Below, in pieces: positions 51,822 through 63,270 of a stretch of 64,000 nucleotides of DNA. The stretch covers positions 3,769,336 to 3,833,335 of the forward strand of contig BCHX01000006.1 of assembly GCA_001599755.1 (NCBI GenBank), in the 5' to 3' direction. Numbering within the stretch: the stretch's first letter is position 1; every line of letters begins with the position of its first letter. The stretch comes from Gliomastix tumulicola. Lineage: Eukaryota; Ascomycota; Sordariomycetes; Hypocreales; Bionectriaceae. Made by a program: the position numbers and the translations under genes. Below the pieces are notes generated by a model. The model was not told the origin of the DNA and did not search any database. It saw nothing but the letters and a program-made list of their open reading frames with translations.

Positions 51822-53610
51822 CTAAACTACTTGAGACAGAGGCTTAAACCGAAGGTACATCCCGTTTTCCGGCTTGATCGTAATGACGCCCCTTGGGACC
51901 ACCTCGCTGTCATCCATCGCCAGATCCCACGAAAAGGCAGATACGAGAGAAGCGAGGAGGCAGCGCATCTCAGCTTTGGCGAAGCCCTGGCCTATGCAGC
52001 TCCGGGGCCCGTGGAGGAAGGTGATGAAGTCGTAGTTGCTGTTCGTGCCTCCAGTTTGGTTTGGCTTGCCATCTGCATTAATCCAGCGTTCCGGGCGACA
52101 CGTCCCTGCATCCATGCCCCAAATGTCGGGAGAGCGGTTGATGAGCCACATGGAAACGATCATGACGGCGCCCTTGGGAATGAACTGGTCGCCAATCTGC
52201 GTATCGCAAATAGCCTGACGCATAGTCATGGGCACTGTCGGATATAGGCGCAGCGTCTCATGCATGATTCCGTTCAGGTAAGGGAGCTGCTCCAGGATTC
52301 CTCCAAGGTCGGTAGAGGAGTCTGGTGTAGGACCGTTCGGAAAGGCCTGGGTGACCTCCTCTCGCAGCTGATCCTGGAGCTCGGGTTGTTTAGCGAGAAG
52401 ATAGCAAGCCCACGTGAGCGCCGAGGCGGTAGTTTCGTGTCTTGTTGGATCTTGGTCAGCTTCATGCGCGGGCGTAATGATTGGATTGGACTTTACTCAC
52501 CCCGCTGCTAAGAAGGTAATCAGTTGGTCCTTGAGTGCATCGTCGGAGAAGTTGTTGGACTTGATGAGGAGAGATAGAATGTCAAAGTGGTCATCCTTGG
52601 CGGCGATTGCCTTTTTCTTTTCCGCTATCATGGGGCGGCAGTAGTCGTCGATGGATGTTGTCAGATGAGCAAACACAGCATTCATCTTCCACGGCAGAAG
52701 CTTCACGAACGAAAGCCCAAAGATGAAAGAGGCGACAGAGAAGACGAGCTTGTCTCGACTGGGCTCCAGAAGCTGTTCGAAGAGCTGTTGCAGCGGATCG
52801 TTGCCTGTCTCGACAGCCCGAAAATCGCGGCCGAGACCGGCGACCCCGATAATGTCCAGAGTGACCTTGCTCGCCCAGGTGTTGAGTTCAATCACCCCGG
52901 AGCGAGCTTCTGTGCTTCCAGGCTTCTCAGTGCTGTAGGCAGCCTGCTGGTCGATCTCCTTTCTCAACGTTCGTGCTAGGATTTCGGCCTTTTCCCACAT
53001 CATGGGATATAGATCCTTGATGTGCCGGAAGTGAAAGGCAGGCATGGTGTTCTTGCGCAGAAACTTGTGATGGTCGCCCTCGACAATGATGAGCCCATCG
53101 CCAAGAATATGACGCAGAAAGCCAGAGACCTTGGTTGGCTTGGTGAAATGATAGCATCGATGAACGAATAGATCTGCTAAGAGACGAGGCTTTGCAATCA
53201 GGACATGATCACCAAGGGTGTTGAGGCTGAGCAGCTCTTCGTCTGGATAACGCTTGACGAGATTCAGGAACAGGTCTCCCGAGGGTCCATCCTTGACCAT
53301 CAGGGTCCGATGTGCCACATGGAAGAGTTCCTATCCAAACCGTCAGCAGTCATCCCATGCGAAGACAGAGACCGTTACATGTGCTTACCCTTGGACCGGG
53401 AATCCGGCGCAGCGGACTCAGGAAGTTCGGATACACCACAACCCAGAAGAATGCTCCCAGGGCATAGTTGATGGCGACGATGGCGATGACGGTTGTCAAG
53501 TGGCTCTGAGAGCTGTAGTAATCTGGGAATAGTTTGATGGCCAATAGAGACTCTGGGATTGCAGCCAGTGTCAGGCTCGGGAAGCCGAAGACTTTCCCCC
53601 ACAGCGCCAT
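51822..53610 (-). CDS. Cytochrome P450 monooxygenase
   Basis: Exons 53389-53610, 52501-53330 and 51822-52440 join to 556 residues. An N-terminal hydrophobic anchor (about residues 38-62) and the proline-rich hinge RRIPGP place it on the endoplasmic reticulum. The I-helix oxygen motif AGHETTA is split by intron 2, ETLR at 412-415 is the K-helix, RPERW the PERF region and FLHGPRSCIG the haem loop with Cys499. The VEGDHHKFLRKNTMPAFHFRHIK stretch is typical of fungal P450s of the CYP4-like clan that hydroxylate long aliphatic or terpenoid substrates; this assignment is tentative. It is divergent from the membrane-protein gene at 54196. Confidence 0.93.
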
Positions 53611-54195
53611 GTTGAGAAGCGACTGGAGGCAGAAGGTAACCCGAATGATCTTTTGCCGAGGATCAAATGAAATAACTCTCCAGTGCTAGATGGCATGAGA
53701 AGCTTTGAACCATTAAGTAAGACGCCTCAAGCTTGCGCTATCGTCATATGCTCCGAGCACATGTGCAACCATGACTGCAATGTCATCGGGTACAGCAAGC
53801 GTTTTGATCCCAGCTGGATGCCTCGTGGTCGCGTGGAGTTCTGCTGGATCCCCATCGGACTGGCATGTTAGTCCAATCTGGGGAAAGGATGGTGTGGGCT
53901 GCTCCTGTATGCAGCTCGCAAGGTGCTTCCGTTATGAGGTTAGCTTGCGATCGCCCACTCCATGTCGTTCTGCCATTTCACGGGCTACTCCAAATCTCCG
54001 ACCTCGATGGGTGAGGTCCGCATTTGTTTGCTTGGCTGATGCTTGACATGTGAAAAGGCCACAGCCTGTACCATTTGTCGCTAATAGGGGAGCCATATGA
54101 GGAGAGCTTGGGACCTGTAGGCACTTCCCCACGCATTCGGATCATCGACACACCCCTCCAGACCAGACTACACCAAGGAAAGCTACTACTGCAAA
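53611..54195. other. Bidirectional promoter, P450 and membrane protein
   Basis: About 585 bases with no supported gene. The two divergent starts suggest co-regulation. Confidence 0.5.
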
Positions 54196-55472
54196 ATGTC
54201 AACCCCACGGCACACTACTGCCACTGGCGTCGCAGTCATCCTGATTGCCACCTGTGGCCTTGTAGGTGGCTATGCCGGCATGTTCACTGCGCGCCGCGAT
54301 GGCTTCTTCGATGCTATCAAGGCATGCATTACGCCCGACAAATCCAGTGGTGCTACGCCTTCAAAATGCTTGCTCGACATGTCTCATGCCCAGGGCATTA
54401 CTCACACAGGCCCATTCACCCACATAGAGCCCATCGACTCACTCCTCGGCGTCCTGCTGGAGTTCTTTGCCCAAGGCCTGAAGAACGATCCCAGCCGCGA
54501 TGGGATTCACCTCGAGGCGCTGCTGGCCGGATCCTACACCGTTACTCAGTTTGGCGCGGCGTGGATGTTGATGGCTATGGAGGGCCTCAGAAAGGGTAAC
54601 CTGGGGACTGCCCTCAGCTAGTAAGTCGACATACGAGACACAGCGTGCAACAAGGAGCTAACACGCAGGCAAGCACGGGGGCATTTGGTCTGGCTTTCCA
54701 GATCGTGACCATCACAATCATCGCCCCTATCTATCTCGTCATCCATATCCTCTCCACGCCGGTGTCGACGAGTCTGCAGTCTATTCTGATAGATGGAGCA
54801 GATCTCGACGCCCTGCCCTGGGCCACATTCGTCGCTTTTGTCCTGCCAACGGCCCTTCTGGGTTTGCCACTGTTCTCGGCGGGAAGCAGTGCTGCTCAGT
54901 ACATTGCAATCGCAATTTGGCAGCCTTTCCCGCTCTACCAGTCCCTCGCCCAGTCACTGTTCCGGGTCTTGACCGTTCAGCGATCAGGTGCTCAAGGACC
55001 GCTCATGGCCGAGGACTATAAGCTCGCTTTGAAAAAGCCCTATCTCTTTGCGCTCGTCTTAGCTATGGGGACGCACCTGTTGGTAGTGGCAACAGTCCTT
55101 GCCTCACACATGACGGAGCTGCACTCGCCAATCTCGCTGGCTCAGTTGTTGCTTCCCGAGCCTCTTTTGCAGCCGGCGACTCTGGTCCTGGCAGGCGGCA
55201 ATCCGATATCGACGGCGGCAGCAAAAAGAATTGTACTCTCCTTTCTTCAGTGGGATGTGTACTGCGCGTGTGCTGCATTCGTCACCTGGGCGGCGTTTCT
55301 GCTGCACAGGACCAACAAGGGACTTGGGCTGTTTGGTATTTTGATGAAAACGATGATCTGGGGCGTCTTGGGAGGTCCCATCGCCCCGGCCATCGTCATG
55401 CTTTGGGAGAGGGACTTGAGTCTCCTGAAAGAACAAGGAGCATTGCCCATGAACATGAAGAAGAACAACTGA
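54196..55472 (+). CDS. Fungal multipass membrane protein of unknown function
   Basis: Exons 54196-54620 and 54674-55472 join to 407 residues; the intron ends in AAG, the only acceptor by eye that keeps frame (giving ALSYTGAFG). About eight hydrophobic segments are seen: one at the N-terminus (VAVILIATCGLVGGYAGMF), then IVTITIIAPIYLVIHIL, FVAFVLPTALLGLPLF, LFALVLAMGTHLLVVATVLA and others. No transporter or channel signature is recognised. Proteins of this shape occur in fungal secondary-metabolite clusters with unassigned roles. Position between a P450 and a Zn2Cys6 regulator supports a role in the same pathway. Confidence 0.78.
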
Positions 55473-55524
55473 GCGTAAGCTGTGTCAAATGTTGCAGACG
55501 AGATAGATTAATATGAACAAGATA

Positions 55525-57507
55525 TCAAACTACATTCATAAAGTCCCATGCCCCGTAGTCTGCCCCATCAATCGACACTGACGTCTGCTGAGGTGAAGAA
55601 CCGAACGGGTCTTTCCCAGGAGGGTTCGATGTTGGCGGGCTGGGCATGGCGTTCTCCCATGATAACTTCCATGTATTGGACTCGACCTCGGCGACATCGA
55701 CTGCCGATCTGATGCCCATGTGGCCATTCATCCTGGTCAGAATCACCCTTGCCTCATATATCTGCCGCGGTGTAGCATGTGTGCAGTATGTCAAGAGACG
55801 GATTGAGTGCAGGATAACAATGGCAGCTGCCCCGTCGTGCGGCATCACGGTTGGGGTACCACTCGGATCAAAGTCTCCGAACGCGTACGGCACGGTGGCC
55901 AGGATGTCGTCGATCGTCTTGACCACGTCTTGCGATAGTGCGGCCGCACAATCTGCCCATGCCGTGCGATCACCTAATAGCGTTGTTGGTCCGCCCATGT
56001 CGGACAGCATGATTCTGTCGTGGTACTGCAACATGCTGACAAGGAGCGTCAGTCTCGCCGATCGAAGGAGAATAATGATGCAGGCTGTCTCGGCGTCGTA
56101 GAAGGACGTGTTGGCGGACATCTGACCAAGGCCAGTGGGTGCTACACGTGTCTCGAACGCACAGTGCCAATACGAGGGAGCTTCCCGGTCCCACTCATCG
56201 AACTCTCCCAGCTTCTCGAAGCATGCCTGGAGAGTCTCCTTGCTCTGGCTGAAGGCGGAGTCGCTATCGGCCATCTTGGCGTCCAGCTCGACCCCTGATA
56301 AGTTCGAGATGACCGTTGAGCACTGGGACAACCTCTTTCGGAGGGATAAGCTCTGAGACATGATGGATAGGGCTCGGAACAGCGGATTGTATGGCGCCAG
56401 CGTGTTGACGATGCCCCCCGGGTCGCTGTACATGTCGTCGTCTCGCATAAAGGAGTAGATTTGCTATCACGCGACCTCGTCAGCAGCTTCGTCCAGGCTG
56501 CAAACTCTCCGGGGGTTCTGTGCTTACCAGACGCAAAAGCGCAAGCAACAGCATCTCAGTCCCCCTACTTGTCACGAGCTGCTCCAATCCTCGTTTCTCC
56601 AACAGGTAGAACAGGCCAGGCGTATGTTCGTTGTCGTGATCCGGTTGTTCGCCGCTGATATCCTGGATTTTTGACCCTGTTAACACCGATGTCACTGAAG
56701 CGGGAAGACTCGGGCCCATACTTGCCTTCAGCGTGCAAAGCAGAAGAACAGAGGCAATGACTTTGTCGTCCGTAGCCTGGTCCTCAGCCTGAAGCATATC
56801 CTGTATCATCCGGATCGTGCGGCCGTGCTCCCTGTACGACTGGACCCTGAACCTTTCCCCACCGAACTGATTGTAAGCAGCCATGCTCGCTACGCTGAGT
56901 GTGGCCGTTTCGAGCACTCCCTGATGGTGATGGTCAAAGAGACTGGGGAGGAAGGTCAGGTGGCCTGGGAAGCTGTCGGAGCCGTTTGGGGAGACGAATC
57001 GCCTGATGAAGTAGCAGAGAGACGCCTGCTCGTGGGTTGGGTGCAGGACTTGGATTCCAAGAACACTCGGGGGTGTACTCGCAACAGAGTCATCTTGTTG
57101 AGAAGTCGGCTCGTCGCTGAACACCTCGCTCTCGTTCTCTTGGGGGCTCGGCGTCTCTAGGCTTGACCGACTGCTCGAGCTGGACTGCTTCCTGGGCTTC
57201 GGATTGGGCGGACCTGTCGCTGGCGTTGCAAAGCTCGCTGTTCCTGTGTGTCGAAAATGGAACTGGTCGGTGTAGCCGGTGCATTCCTTGCCGTATCGCT
57301 CGCAGCGTTTGCATGACGGCTTGGCCTCGTCGCACTGGATTCCATGAGTCCTCACTTCACACCAACTGGGCTGAGCAGTCTGAGCAGCCCGCGGCCGCCG
57401 CCGGACTGCCTCTTCCCCGGATTTGCGTAGATCAGAGACTCACTCACCTTGACTTTGCGCTGACGACACCGAAGGCAGCCTGTGCTGAAGCGTCCGGGGA
57501 AAACCAT
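55525..57507 (-). CDS. Zn2Cys6 transcription factor, Fungal_trans_2-like
   Basis: Four exons (57448-57507, 56722-57334, 56528-56676, 55525-56463) join to 586 residues. Intron 1 falls inside the zinc cluster, right before its third cysteine, a common position in fungi. The cluster is C11, C14, C21, C28, C31, C38 with RQRKVK between. A Ser/Pro-rich linker follows, then LCYFIRRFVSPNG and HLTFLPSLFDHHHQGVLETATLSVASMA-like helical sequence, the family signature. It is the only DNA-binding regulator in the right-hand gene group and is the best candidate to control the P450, dehydrogenase, hydrolase and monooxygenase. Confidence 0.9.
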
Positions 57508-58382
57508 GCTGGCAGGTGGAGATGAAGATGGATGTGGAGGTGGGGGAGACTACAAGGATGCAGATACACGATCAGAGGGGATGGTGGACTTTGCGAGCTT
57601 GGGTACGGCGGAATAATAGAAGGATGAATGTGGGAGGAGAGATGGGATGAGCAGATGGCTTGCCTTCCGGACGCGGAAGATATGAAACTCCGCTGCTATG
57701 GGGCGTGCAGGCTTATTAGGGGTTTGACTTGTGTGTGTCTGACTGGCTAATCTGCCGAATGCGAGGTACGTCATTCTCGCCTGAGCGTCCTTCTCCTCAC
57801 CGTCCGTTGGTCGTGGGCTCGTGGGTCACATGGGAGTTATCACCGTGCTAGAGGTGATCCCAGTCACTTCCCCATTTCCCCTGCCCCAGTCCCCAGCCCC
57901 TATTATTATGTGCCCACATTGGCTGATGTGTGTGCTAACAGTGCAAAGGGTTTGGCTTCCGAGCTAGCAGTCTGCACTCCTCGCTGGCCCAAGCCGAGGT
58001 TCCCCCAACGTTCGTTATGGATGGCATGAAGTGCGGAGAAATGGTGTGCGAACATCCATCTCTCCAAGTCCCAATGCGACGAGTGAGGGCATCCGAGGAA
58101 GACGTGTCTGTCGTCAGCTCACAGCCGGTGCTGGTGGCATCAGATGCTCCGACTCCGTCGGCGATGCGGCGTCGGCTTCTGGTCAGATCCGGCTCCGCCT
58201 GCGTTCTTTAGCTCCAAACCTCCAATTGATGGCCCTTCTTTGGACTTTCACATGACGGATTCAGCATCGTTGCTTAAGTACACCGAGCCCCTCAAATGAA
58301 CGCAAGACGTCTTGCTATACCTGTGTTAGATGCCTGGACGCATTCACCATCCGCACGTGAAACCTCACAACGAAAGCCCATC
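57508..58382. other. Divergent intergenic region, regulator and membrane SDR
   Basis: About 870 bases. Short frames overlap here but none is convincing. The SDR frame is open 29 codons upstream of its chosen ATG, and a first-ATG start at 58296 is possible. Confidence 0.45.
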
Positions 58383-59465
58383 ATGGCGTATACCGCGCTC
58401 AACTCTCCCCTCGTCAAGCTCGTCCATCGTCTCATAGACATCCCGTTGTCACCTCTGCTGTCCGGGCCGCTCCTCTTCGCCATCACTTACGCCCCCGATG
58501 CGGTCCGTCATATCCTGGAGTCTGCAGCGGCCAAGCTGCCTGTCAAGACCCCAGACCTTTCCGCCGAGCTCTTCCAGTCTGCCAAAGTCACGCTGAGGGT
58601 GCTTCTTGCGCTTGGTCTTCTCAGATGGATCAACAGGGGCCTGAACAGCATGGCTTCCAACGCGTGGCGCCTCGCCCCAAGGGGCCATTGGAAATGGTCC
58701 GATGAGGTCGCCGTCGTTACAGGAGGCTCGAGCGGCATCGGCAAGGACATCGTCAAGAAGCTCAGTGCTATGGGGATTCGAGTGGCCATCCTTGACATCC
58801 AGGGGCCCAACGACAAAGAGCTGCTGCTGAACCCTCTCGTTCGCTATTACGCGTGCGATGTCACCGATACAAAATCAATTGCGACGGCAGCCGATTCGTT
58901 GCGAGCCGACTTCGGGCACCCGACCATCCTTATCAACAACGCCGGTATCACGCAGCCTACCCCGATCCTTACGATCCCCGAGTCCTTCCTCCGGAAGATT
59001 ATCGGCGTAAACCTCATGGCGAACTGGTTCACGGCGCAAGAATTCCTCCCGCGCATGATCCAGCTTGATAAGGGTCACATCATTACCGTGGCCAGTATTG
59101 CCTCCTTCGTCGCGCTGCCAGCAGCTGCAGACTACTCGGCCACCAAATCCGGCGCATTGGTCTTCCATGAGGCACTGACCACCGAGATCAAATATCACTA
59201 CAAGTCTCCTGGTATTCTGACAACGGTTGTGCACCCGTCCTACGTCCGCACGCCGCTGCTTGACGAGCACTCGCAGCGACTCGAAGCCGTGGGCGTAAAG
59301 CTTCTCGACAGCGAGTTTGTGGCGGAGCAGATCGTAGGCCGCATCAAAGGCAGGAGAGGAGGGCAACTGATCATCGGGGCACCTGGCTATCTTGCCGGGA
59401 TGAGGGGATGGCCTACCTGGATGCAGGAGGCGATTCGTGATAGTCTGGGGAAGGTACATTCTTAG
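58383..59465 (+). CDS. Membrane-anchored short-chain dehydrogenase (RDH10/17-beta-HSD11-like SDR)
   Basis: A single exon of 360 residues. About 110 residues with two hydrophobic stretches (for example LLSGPLLFAITYAP and VTLRVLLALGLLRWI) precede the SDR domain, as in the SDR16C group of lipid-droplet and ER retinol or sterol dehydrogenases. The domain has TGGSSGIG (113-120), NNAG (185-188), catalytic Ser238, Tyr251 and Lys255 in DYSATKSGA. The aspartate in AILDIQG favours NAD+, so oxidation of a secondary alcohol to a ketone is likely. It is followed on the same strand by a hydrolase and a Baeyer-Villiger-type monooxygenase, which could use that ketone. Confidence 0.92.
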   Translation: MAYTALNSPLVKLVHRLIDIPLSPLLSGPLLFAITYAPDAVRHILESAAAKLPVKTPDLSAELFQSAKVTLRVLLALGLLRWINRGLNSMASNAWRLAPRGHWKWSDEVAVVTGGSSGIGKDIVKKLSAMGIRVAILDIQGPNDKELLLNPLVRYYACDVTDTKSIATAADSLRADFGHPTILINNAGITQPTPILTIPESFLRKIIGVNLMANWFTAQEFLPRMIQLDKGHIITVASIASFVALPAAADYSATKSGALVFHEALTTEIKYHYKSPGILTTVVHPSYVRTPLLDEHSQRLEAVGVKLLDSEFVAEQIVGRIKGRRGGQLIIGAPGYLAGMRGWPTWMQEAIRDSLGKVHS

Positions 59466-59806
59466 GTCGAGGTGTAGATACTGTGAATAGAACTGTCCGA
59501 TATTTGGTTTGAGTACTTCTGGAGCACTTCTCCCGTTGACCAAGTAAGCAGGCGTTTGAACGTCCTTACGAGGCCAAGTTTGCGCGTAACCTTTCACCAC
59601 AACATGGACGCTGAAAGGAAGGAGGCCATAATTGCTCATGTCAGCAGCATGATGTCTTTGTGCATCCGTAGCTTAGCTTTCCACTATCCCGTGCCCCATC
59701 CTGGACCAGTATAAAGGACCCGAGACCTCCATCCTCGTACTCAACTAACCCTCGTCTCATCCACCCATCTCTCCCTACGCTCGCAACTTCTTGTTCTCCC
59801 ACAACA
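59466..59806. other. Promoter region of the alpha/beta-hydrolase
   Basis: About 340 bases containing a TATAAAG box near 59710; nothing else. Confidence 0.5.
59710..59716 (+). promoter_or_regulatory. TATA box of the alpha/beta-hydrolase
   Basis: TATAAAG 97 bases upstream of the ATG at 59807. Confidence 0.5.
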
Positions 59807-60940
59807 ATGCCTTCGTTCTTTGGGTCTGTCCACGCGCTGACATGCACGCCATGGCTGCTCATTCACTTCACAGTCAGCCTCCTTCTTTGCCTTCTTCCAC
59901 GCACCCGCCCAGCCAAAGAATGGTCTTTGAACCAAGCCGTGCGCATGCGGCTGGTTCGCCTGGTGCTGAAATACTGGTCCATGCTGCGCCTCGGGAATCG
60001 ACTGCATCATCGCCCAGGGCACGAGGGAAACCGGCTTGAAGTCATCAAGTTGGCACACCCGCGCCTCTACAAAGGCCCTGCCACCGACACCGCGATTCTC
60101 CCAGCACCATTGGCTGTGACGTGGACGCCGTCTAGTCCCCCTCCGCCGCCGCTCGTGCGAGACGATCTCACGGTTGTGCTGCATTTCCACGGCGGCGCCT
60201 TCGTCATTGGGGACGGTCGTGATACGGATACCGGATATCTCGCCGATACACTGCGCAAACACATGGGCTCTACGCATGTCTGCACGCCGCAGTATCGCCT
60301 GTCGAGCAGCGCCGGCGGCCGCTTCCCAGCCCAGCTCCAGGATGCCGTGACGGCATACAGTTATCTCCTAGATCAGAAGGGCATCCCGGCGTCTCAAATC
60401 ATACTGTCCGGTGACTCGGCCGGCGCCAACATCGCACTGGGACTTCTGCGTTACATATATGAACATGAACGCGATGTCAAGCTCCCTCCTCCCGCAGCGG
60501 TAACGCTGTGGTCTCCTTGGGTGGACGTCAGCGGCGCGCTGGACGCAGATATGACGAAGTCGCCCAACTACAAGACGGATTATCTCAACAAGGATTTCGG
60601 CCGATGGGGGGCGTCCACCATCTCCCTCTCAGTCGCCGCCCTGTCGAGCAATCCCTATCTGAGTCCCCTCCGCCATCCCTTCAAGATTGGTGGCCGCATC
60701 CCCGTCTTCATCCACGCCGGACACCGAGAAGTGCTGCACGACGACATTGTCGAGTACGCCCGGAAGTGCGCGGAGGCCGGCTGGCAGACGCGCCTGCATG
60801 TGTCCGCTGGCTGCCCCCACGACATCCTCCTGCTGGGGCCGAGGATCGGGTTCGACGAAGCGGCCGAGGCAGCTGCACGGGAGGCCGGGCTGTTTTTGAC
60901 GGAGAACAGTGATCTCTATCTGCGGGTGTCAAGGGCTTAG
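59807..60940 (+). CDS. Alpha/beta-hydrolase, hormone-sensitive-lipase (HSL/Abhydrolase_3) type esterase
   Basis: A single exon of 377 residues. A hydrophobic N-terminus (residues 14-31) may anchor or secrete it. The oxyanion-hole motif HFHGGAF is at 126-132; the nucleophile elbow GDSAGAN has Ser204; His338 in CPHDILL is the catalytic base; an acidic residue in HREVLHDD completes the triad. The family hydrolyses short esters and lactones. A proline run (SPPPPPL, about 110-116) forms a surface loop. With the ketone-forming SDR upstream and the monooxygenase downstream, hydrolysis of the Baeyer-Villiger ester is a natural role, but the link is inferred from order. Confidence 0.9.
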   Translation: MPSFFGSVHALTCTPWLLIHFTVSLLLCLLPRTRPAKEWSLNQAVRMRLVRLVLKYWSMLRLGNRLHHRPGHEGNRLEVIKLAHPRLYKGPATDTAILPAPLAVTWTPSSPPPPPLVRDDLTVVLHFHGGAFVIGDGRDTDTGYLADTLRKHMGSTHVCTPQYRLSSSAGGRFPAQLQDAVTAYSYLLDQKGIPASQIILSGDSAGANIALGLLRYIYEHERDVKLPPPAAVTLWSPWVDVSGALDADMTKSPNYKTDYLNKDFGRWGASTISLSVAALSSNPYLSPLRHPFKIGGRIPVFIHAGHREVLHDDIVEYARKCAEAGWQTRLHVSAGCPHDILLLGPRIGFDEAAEAAAREAGLFLTENSDLYLRVSRA

Positions 60941-61770
60941 CTGAGAGTAGAATGGGGAACGCAATAGATCTCTGATTTGACAATGAGCGTACCCATCTGT
61001 TCATTTACATGTGACTGGCACTTACTTAAGCTTACTCACTAGACGTCAGTCGTATCGTATCACCCTGGCTGATCCCCCAAGTCGTCGCAAGCAAGGTACG
61101 TTCAAGAGTCAAGACACGATGCTCGCGTGTCTGGCTCTGACCGAGGTGCAGGGTACGGACACTGAACTTCTCACTAACTTTCCATCTCCGAGATGGACGC
61201 CTCTTGGCTTCCCCTCGCTTCCCCACCCTGACCCCTGCTTCCGAGTCTTGCGAGGGCGCGAGAGGACCGAGCGATGGGCACGCCACTTCCCCAGATGGGC
61301 GAGGGTTTGCGAGGTGACACTCGGGGCTCTTCATGGCACCGTTAAGGCTCGAGACGCGTGTGTATGTATGCATTTGCCATGTGGCTCGGGTGCCGTGGAT
61401 CCCGGGTGCCGAAGCGCTTTCGTCATTTGGTCTACGCAATGGGCGAGTTCTCGCAAGCTTGATCCCGTTTAACCTGGCTGCAGGACTCTTCCCTTCGCCT
61501 CTGATGGATGCCTGAAGCTGGGCATGTACCGAGGCGCGGGTTCGGTGCCTCGCTTCGGGATGCGGAGTGGATGGGAGCGGACGTTATCTTGTCACCTGTC
61601 CCCAACGGACACGGCGTATTTTGGAGGACTCTGCAGGTAGTCGGCTATTGTCTACTGGTGTACGGATTCCTGGCAGCACCCGAGCTTGAATAAAACAGGT
61701 CGTAGCTCATCATCAGCCTCCAGCGTCTCTCTCACATCTACCCGCACACACGCCCTCGCACACACGGATC
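60941..61770. other. Intergenic region upstream of the monooxygenase
   Basis: About 830 bases. A 153-codon frame (61011-61472) is present without any recognisable domain. AT-poor; a weak TATA-like AATAAAA lies near 61690. Confidence 0.45.
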
Positions 61771-63270
61771 ATGGCAGAATCACTCAGCGGCAAGGTGTCT
61801 CTCGACTCCAAGCCGGATGACACGCACCTGCAGTTTGATATCATCATCGTCGGCGCAGGCATCTCTGGAATCAACGCTGCCTACCGCATCCAGACCGAAG
61901 GGCCCCCGGGCCTCACCTATGCCATCCTCGAAGGCCGCGACTCGATCGGTGGCACGTGGGATCTGTTCCGATATCCTGGCGTCCGGTCCGACTCCGACAT
62001 CTTCACCTTTGGCTTCCCGTGGAATCCGTGGAAGACGACCGAGTCGCTTGCCTCTGGCGACGCTATCAAGGAGTACATGATAGAGTCTGCTCAAGCGCAG
62101 GGCATCGACCATCACATCTGCTACAGACACAAGGTCGAGGAGGCGAATTGGAACTCGCAAAAGCGAACATGGGACGTCAAGGTCGGCGTATCGGGAGAAT
62201 CGTCCCCAGTCACCTTCCGGTCGAGATACATCCTCCTCGGCACAGGCTACTACGACTACACGACGCCGCTGCAGAGCGCCATCCCGGGCATCGATCGCTT
62301 CCAGGGCACCGTGATCCATCCTCAGTTCTGGCCCGAGGACTACGACTACAAGAATAAGCATGTTGCCATCATTGGCAGTGGTGCCACTGCTGTCACCATC
62401 CTCCCCGCCATGGCAGACAAAGCACGACGTGTGACCATGTTGCAGAGAAGCCCCGGCTACATCTTCTCGCTTCCGTCCAGCAATCTCATTACGCGCCTGC
62501 TCTGCGCCTTCCTACCCTCCAACATTGCCTACTTCCTCAACAGGCTGCTCTGGATCTTGCGCAGCTATCTATCCACGATGTTCTGCAGATCGTATCCCAA
62601 CCTTGCCAGGAAGGTCATCCGAAATGCAACGATGAAGCAGCTACCGGCAGGGATGAGCTGGGAGCAGCATTTCAAGCCCAAGTACAACCCGTGGGAGCAG
62701 CGACTCTGTGCCTGTCCCAACGGAGATTTCTACGCGGCGCTGCGGTCAGGGAAAGCAGATGTGGTCACCGCAGTGATCAAGACCGTGACAGAGGACAGCA
62801 TCGAGCTCCAATCGGGCGAGGTCCTCCATCCCGATGCCATCGTGACGGCAACTGGTCTCAAGCTGCGCTTCGGCGGCGACATCCAGTTCAAGATCGATGG
62901 CCAACCCATCAACATCTCCAACAGATTCGCCTGGAAGACAGTCATGCTGCAGGATGTGCCAAACCTGTTCTTCAGCACTGGCTACGAGGCGGCCTCCTGG
63001 ACGCTCGGCGCGGACGTCAGCGCGCGTCTGTTTGTCCGGATTCTTCACGATATGCGGCGGAGAGAGAAAGACGTGGTCGTGCCCAGAGTGACGGAAGGAT
63101 CCCAGATGGAAGACAAGCCAATGATGAGCCTGAACTCGACGTATCTGAAGAACTGTAAAGATGTCTTGCCCAAGGGCGGCGTTGGGCAGTGGAAGCCCAA
63201 GTCGAACTACATCGTTGATATGGCCGGGGCAAAGTGGGGAGATATCTCGACGGACCTGTACATGGAGTGA
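61771..63270 (+). CDS. Class B flavin monooxygenase, Baeyer-Villiger type
   Basis: A single exon of 499 residues. GAGISG (28-33) binds FAD, and EGRDSIGGTW and RYPGVRSDSD are family marks. The Baeyer-Villiger fingerprint FxGxxxHxxxW is present as FQGTVIHPQFWP (177-188), directly before the NADPH-binding GSGATA. ATG-motif sequence (ATGLKL) occurs near the C-terminal third. Such enzymes insert oxygen next to a ketone to give an ester or lactone; the same fingerprint occurs in some N- and S-oxidising relatives. No signal peptide is seen. It follows the dehydrogenase and the hydrolase on the same strand. Confidence 0.93.
   Translation: MAESLSGKVSLDSKPDDTHLQFDIIIVGAGISGINAAYRIQTEGPPGLTYAILEGRDSIGGTWDLFRYPGVRSDSDIFTFGFPWNPWKTTESLASGDAIKEYMIESAQAQGIDHHICYRHKVEEANWNSQKRTWDVKVGVSGESSPVTFRSRYILLGTGYYDYTTPLQSAIPGIDRFQGTVIHPQFWPEDYDYKNKHVAIIGSGATAVTILPAMADKARRVTMLQRSPGYIFSLPSSNLITRLLCAFLPSNIAYFLNRLLWILRSYLSTMFCRSYPNLARKVIRNATMKQLPAGMSWEQHFKPKYNPWEQRLCACPNGDFYAALRSGKADVVTAVIKTVTEDSIELQSGEVLHPDAIVTATGLKLRFGGDIQFKIDGQPINISNRFAWKTVMLQDVPNLFFSTGYEAASWTLGADVSARLFVRILHDMRRREKDVVVPRVTEGSQMEDKPMMSLNSTYLKNCKDVLPKGGVGQWKPKSNYIVDMAGAKWGDISTDLYME

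Noticed and set aside
61011..61472. 153-codon plus-strand frame upstream of the monooxygenase
   Set aside because: No domain, and it lies where the monooxygenase promoter is expected.
51822..63270. Classic secondary-metabolite biosynthetic cluster
   Set aside because: Tailoring enzymes and a regulator are present but no PKS, NRPS, terpene synthase or prenyltransferase is in the window.
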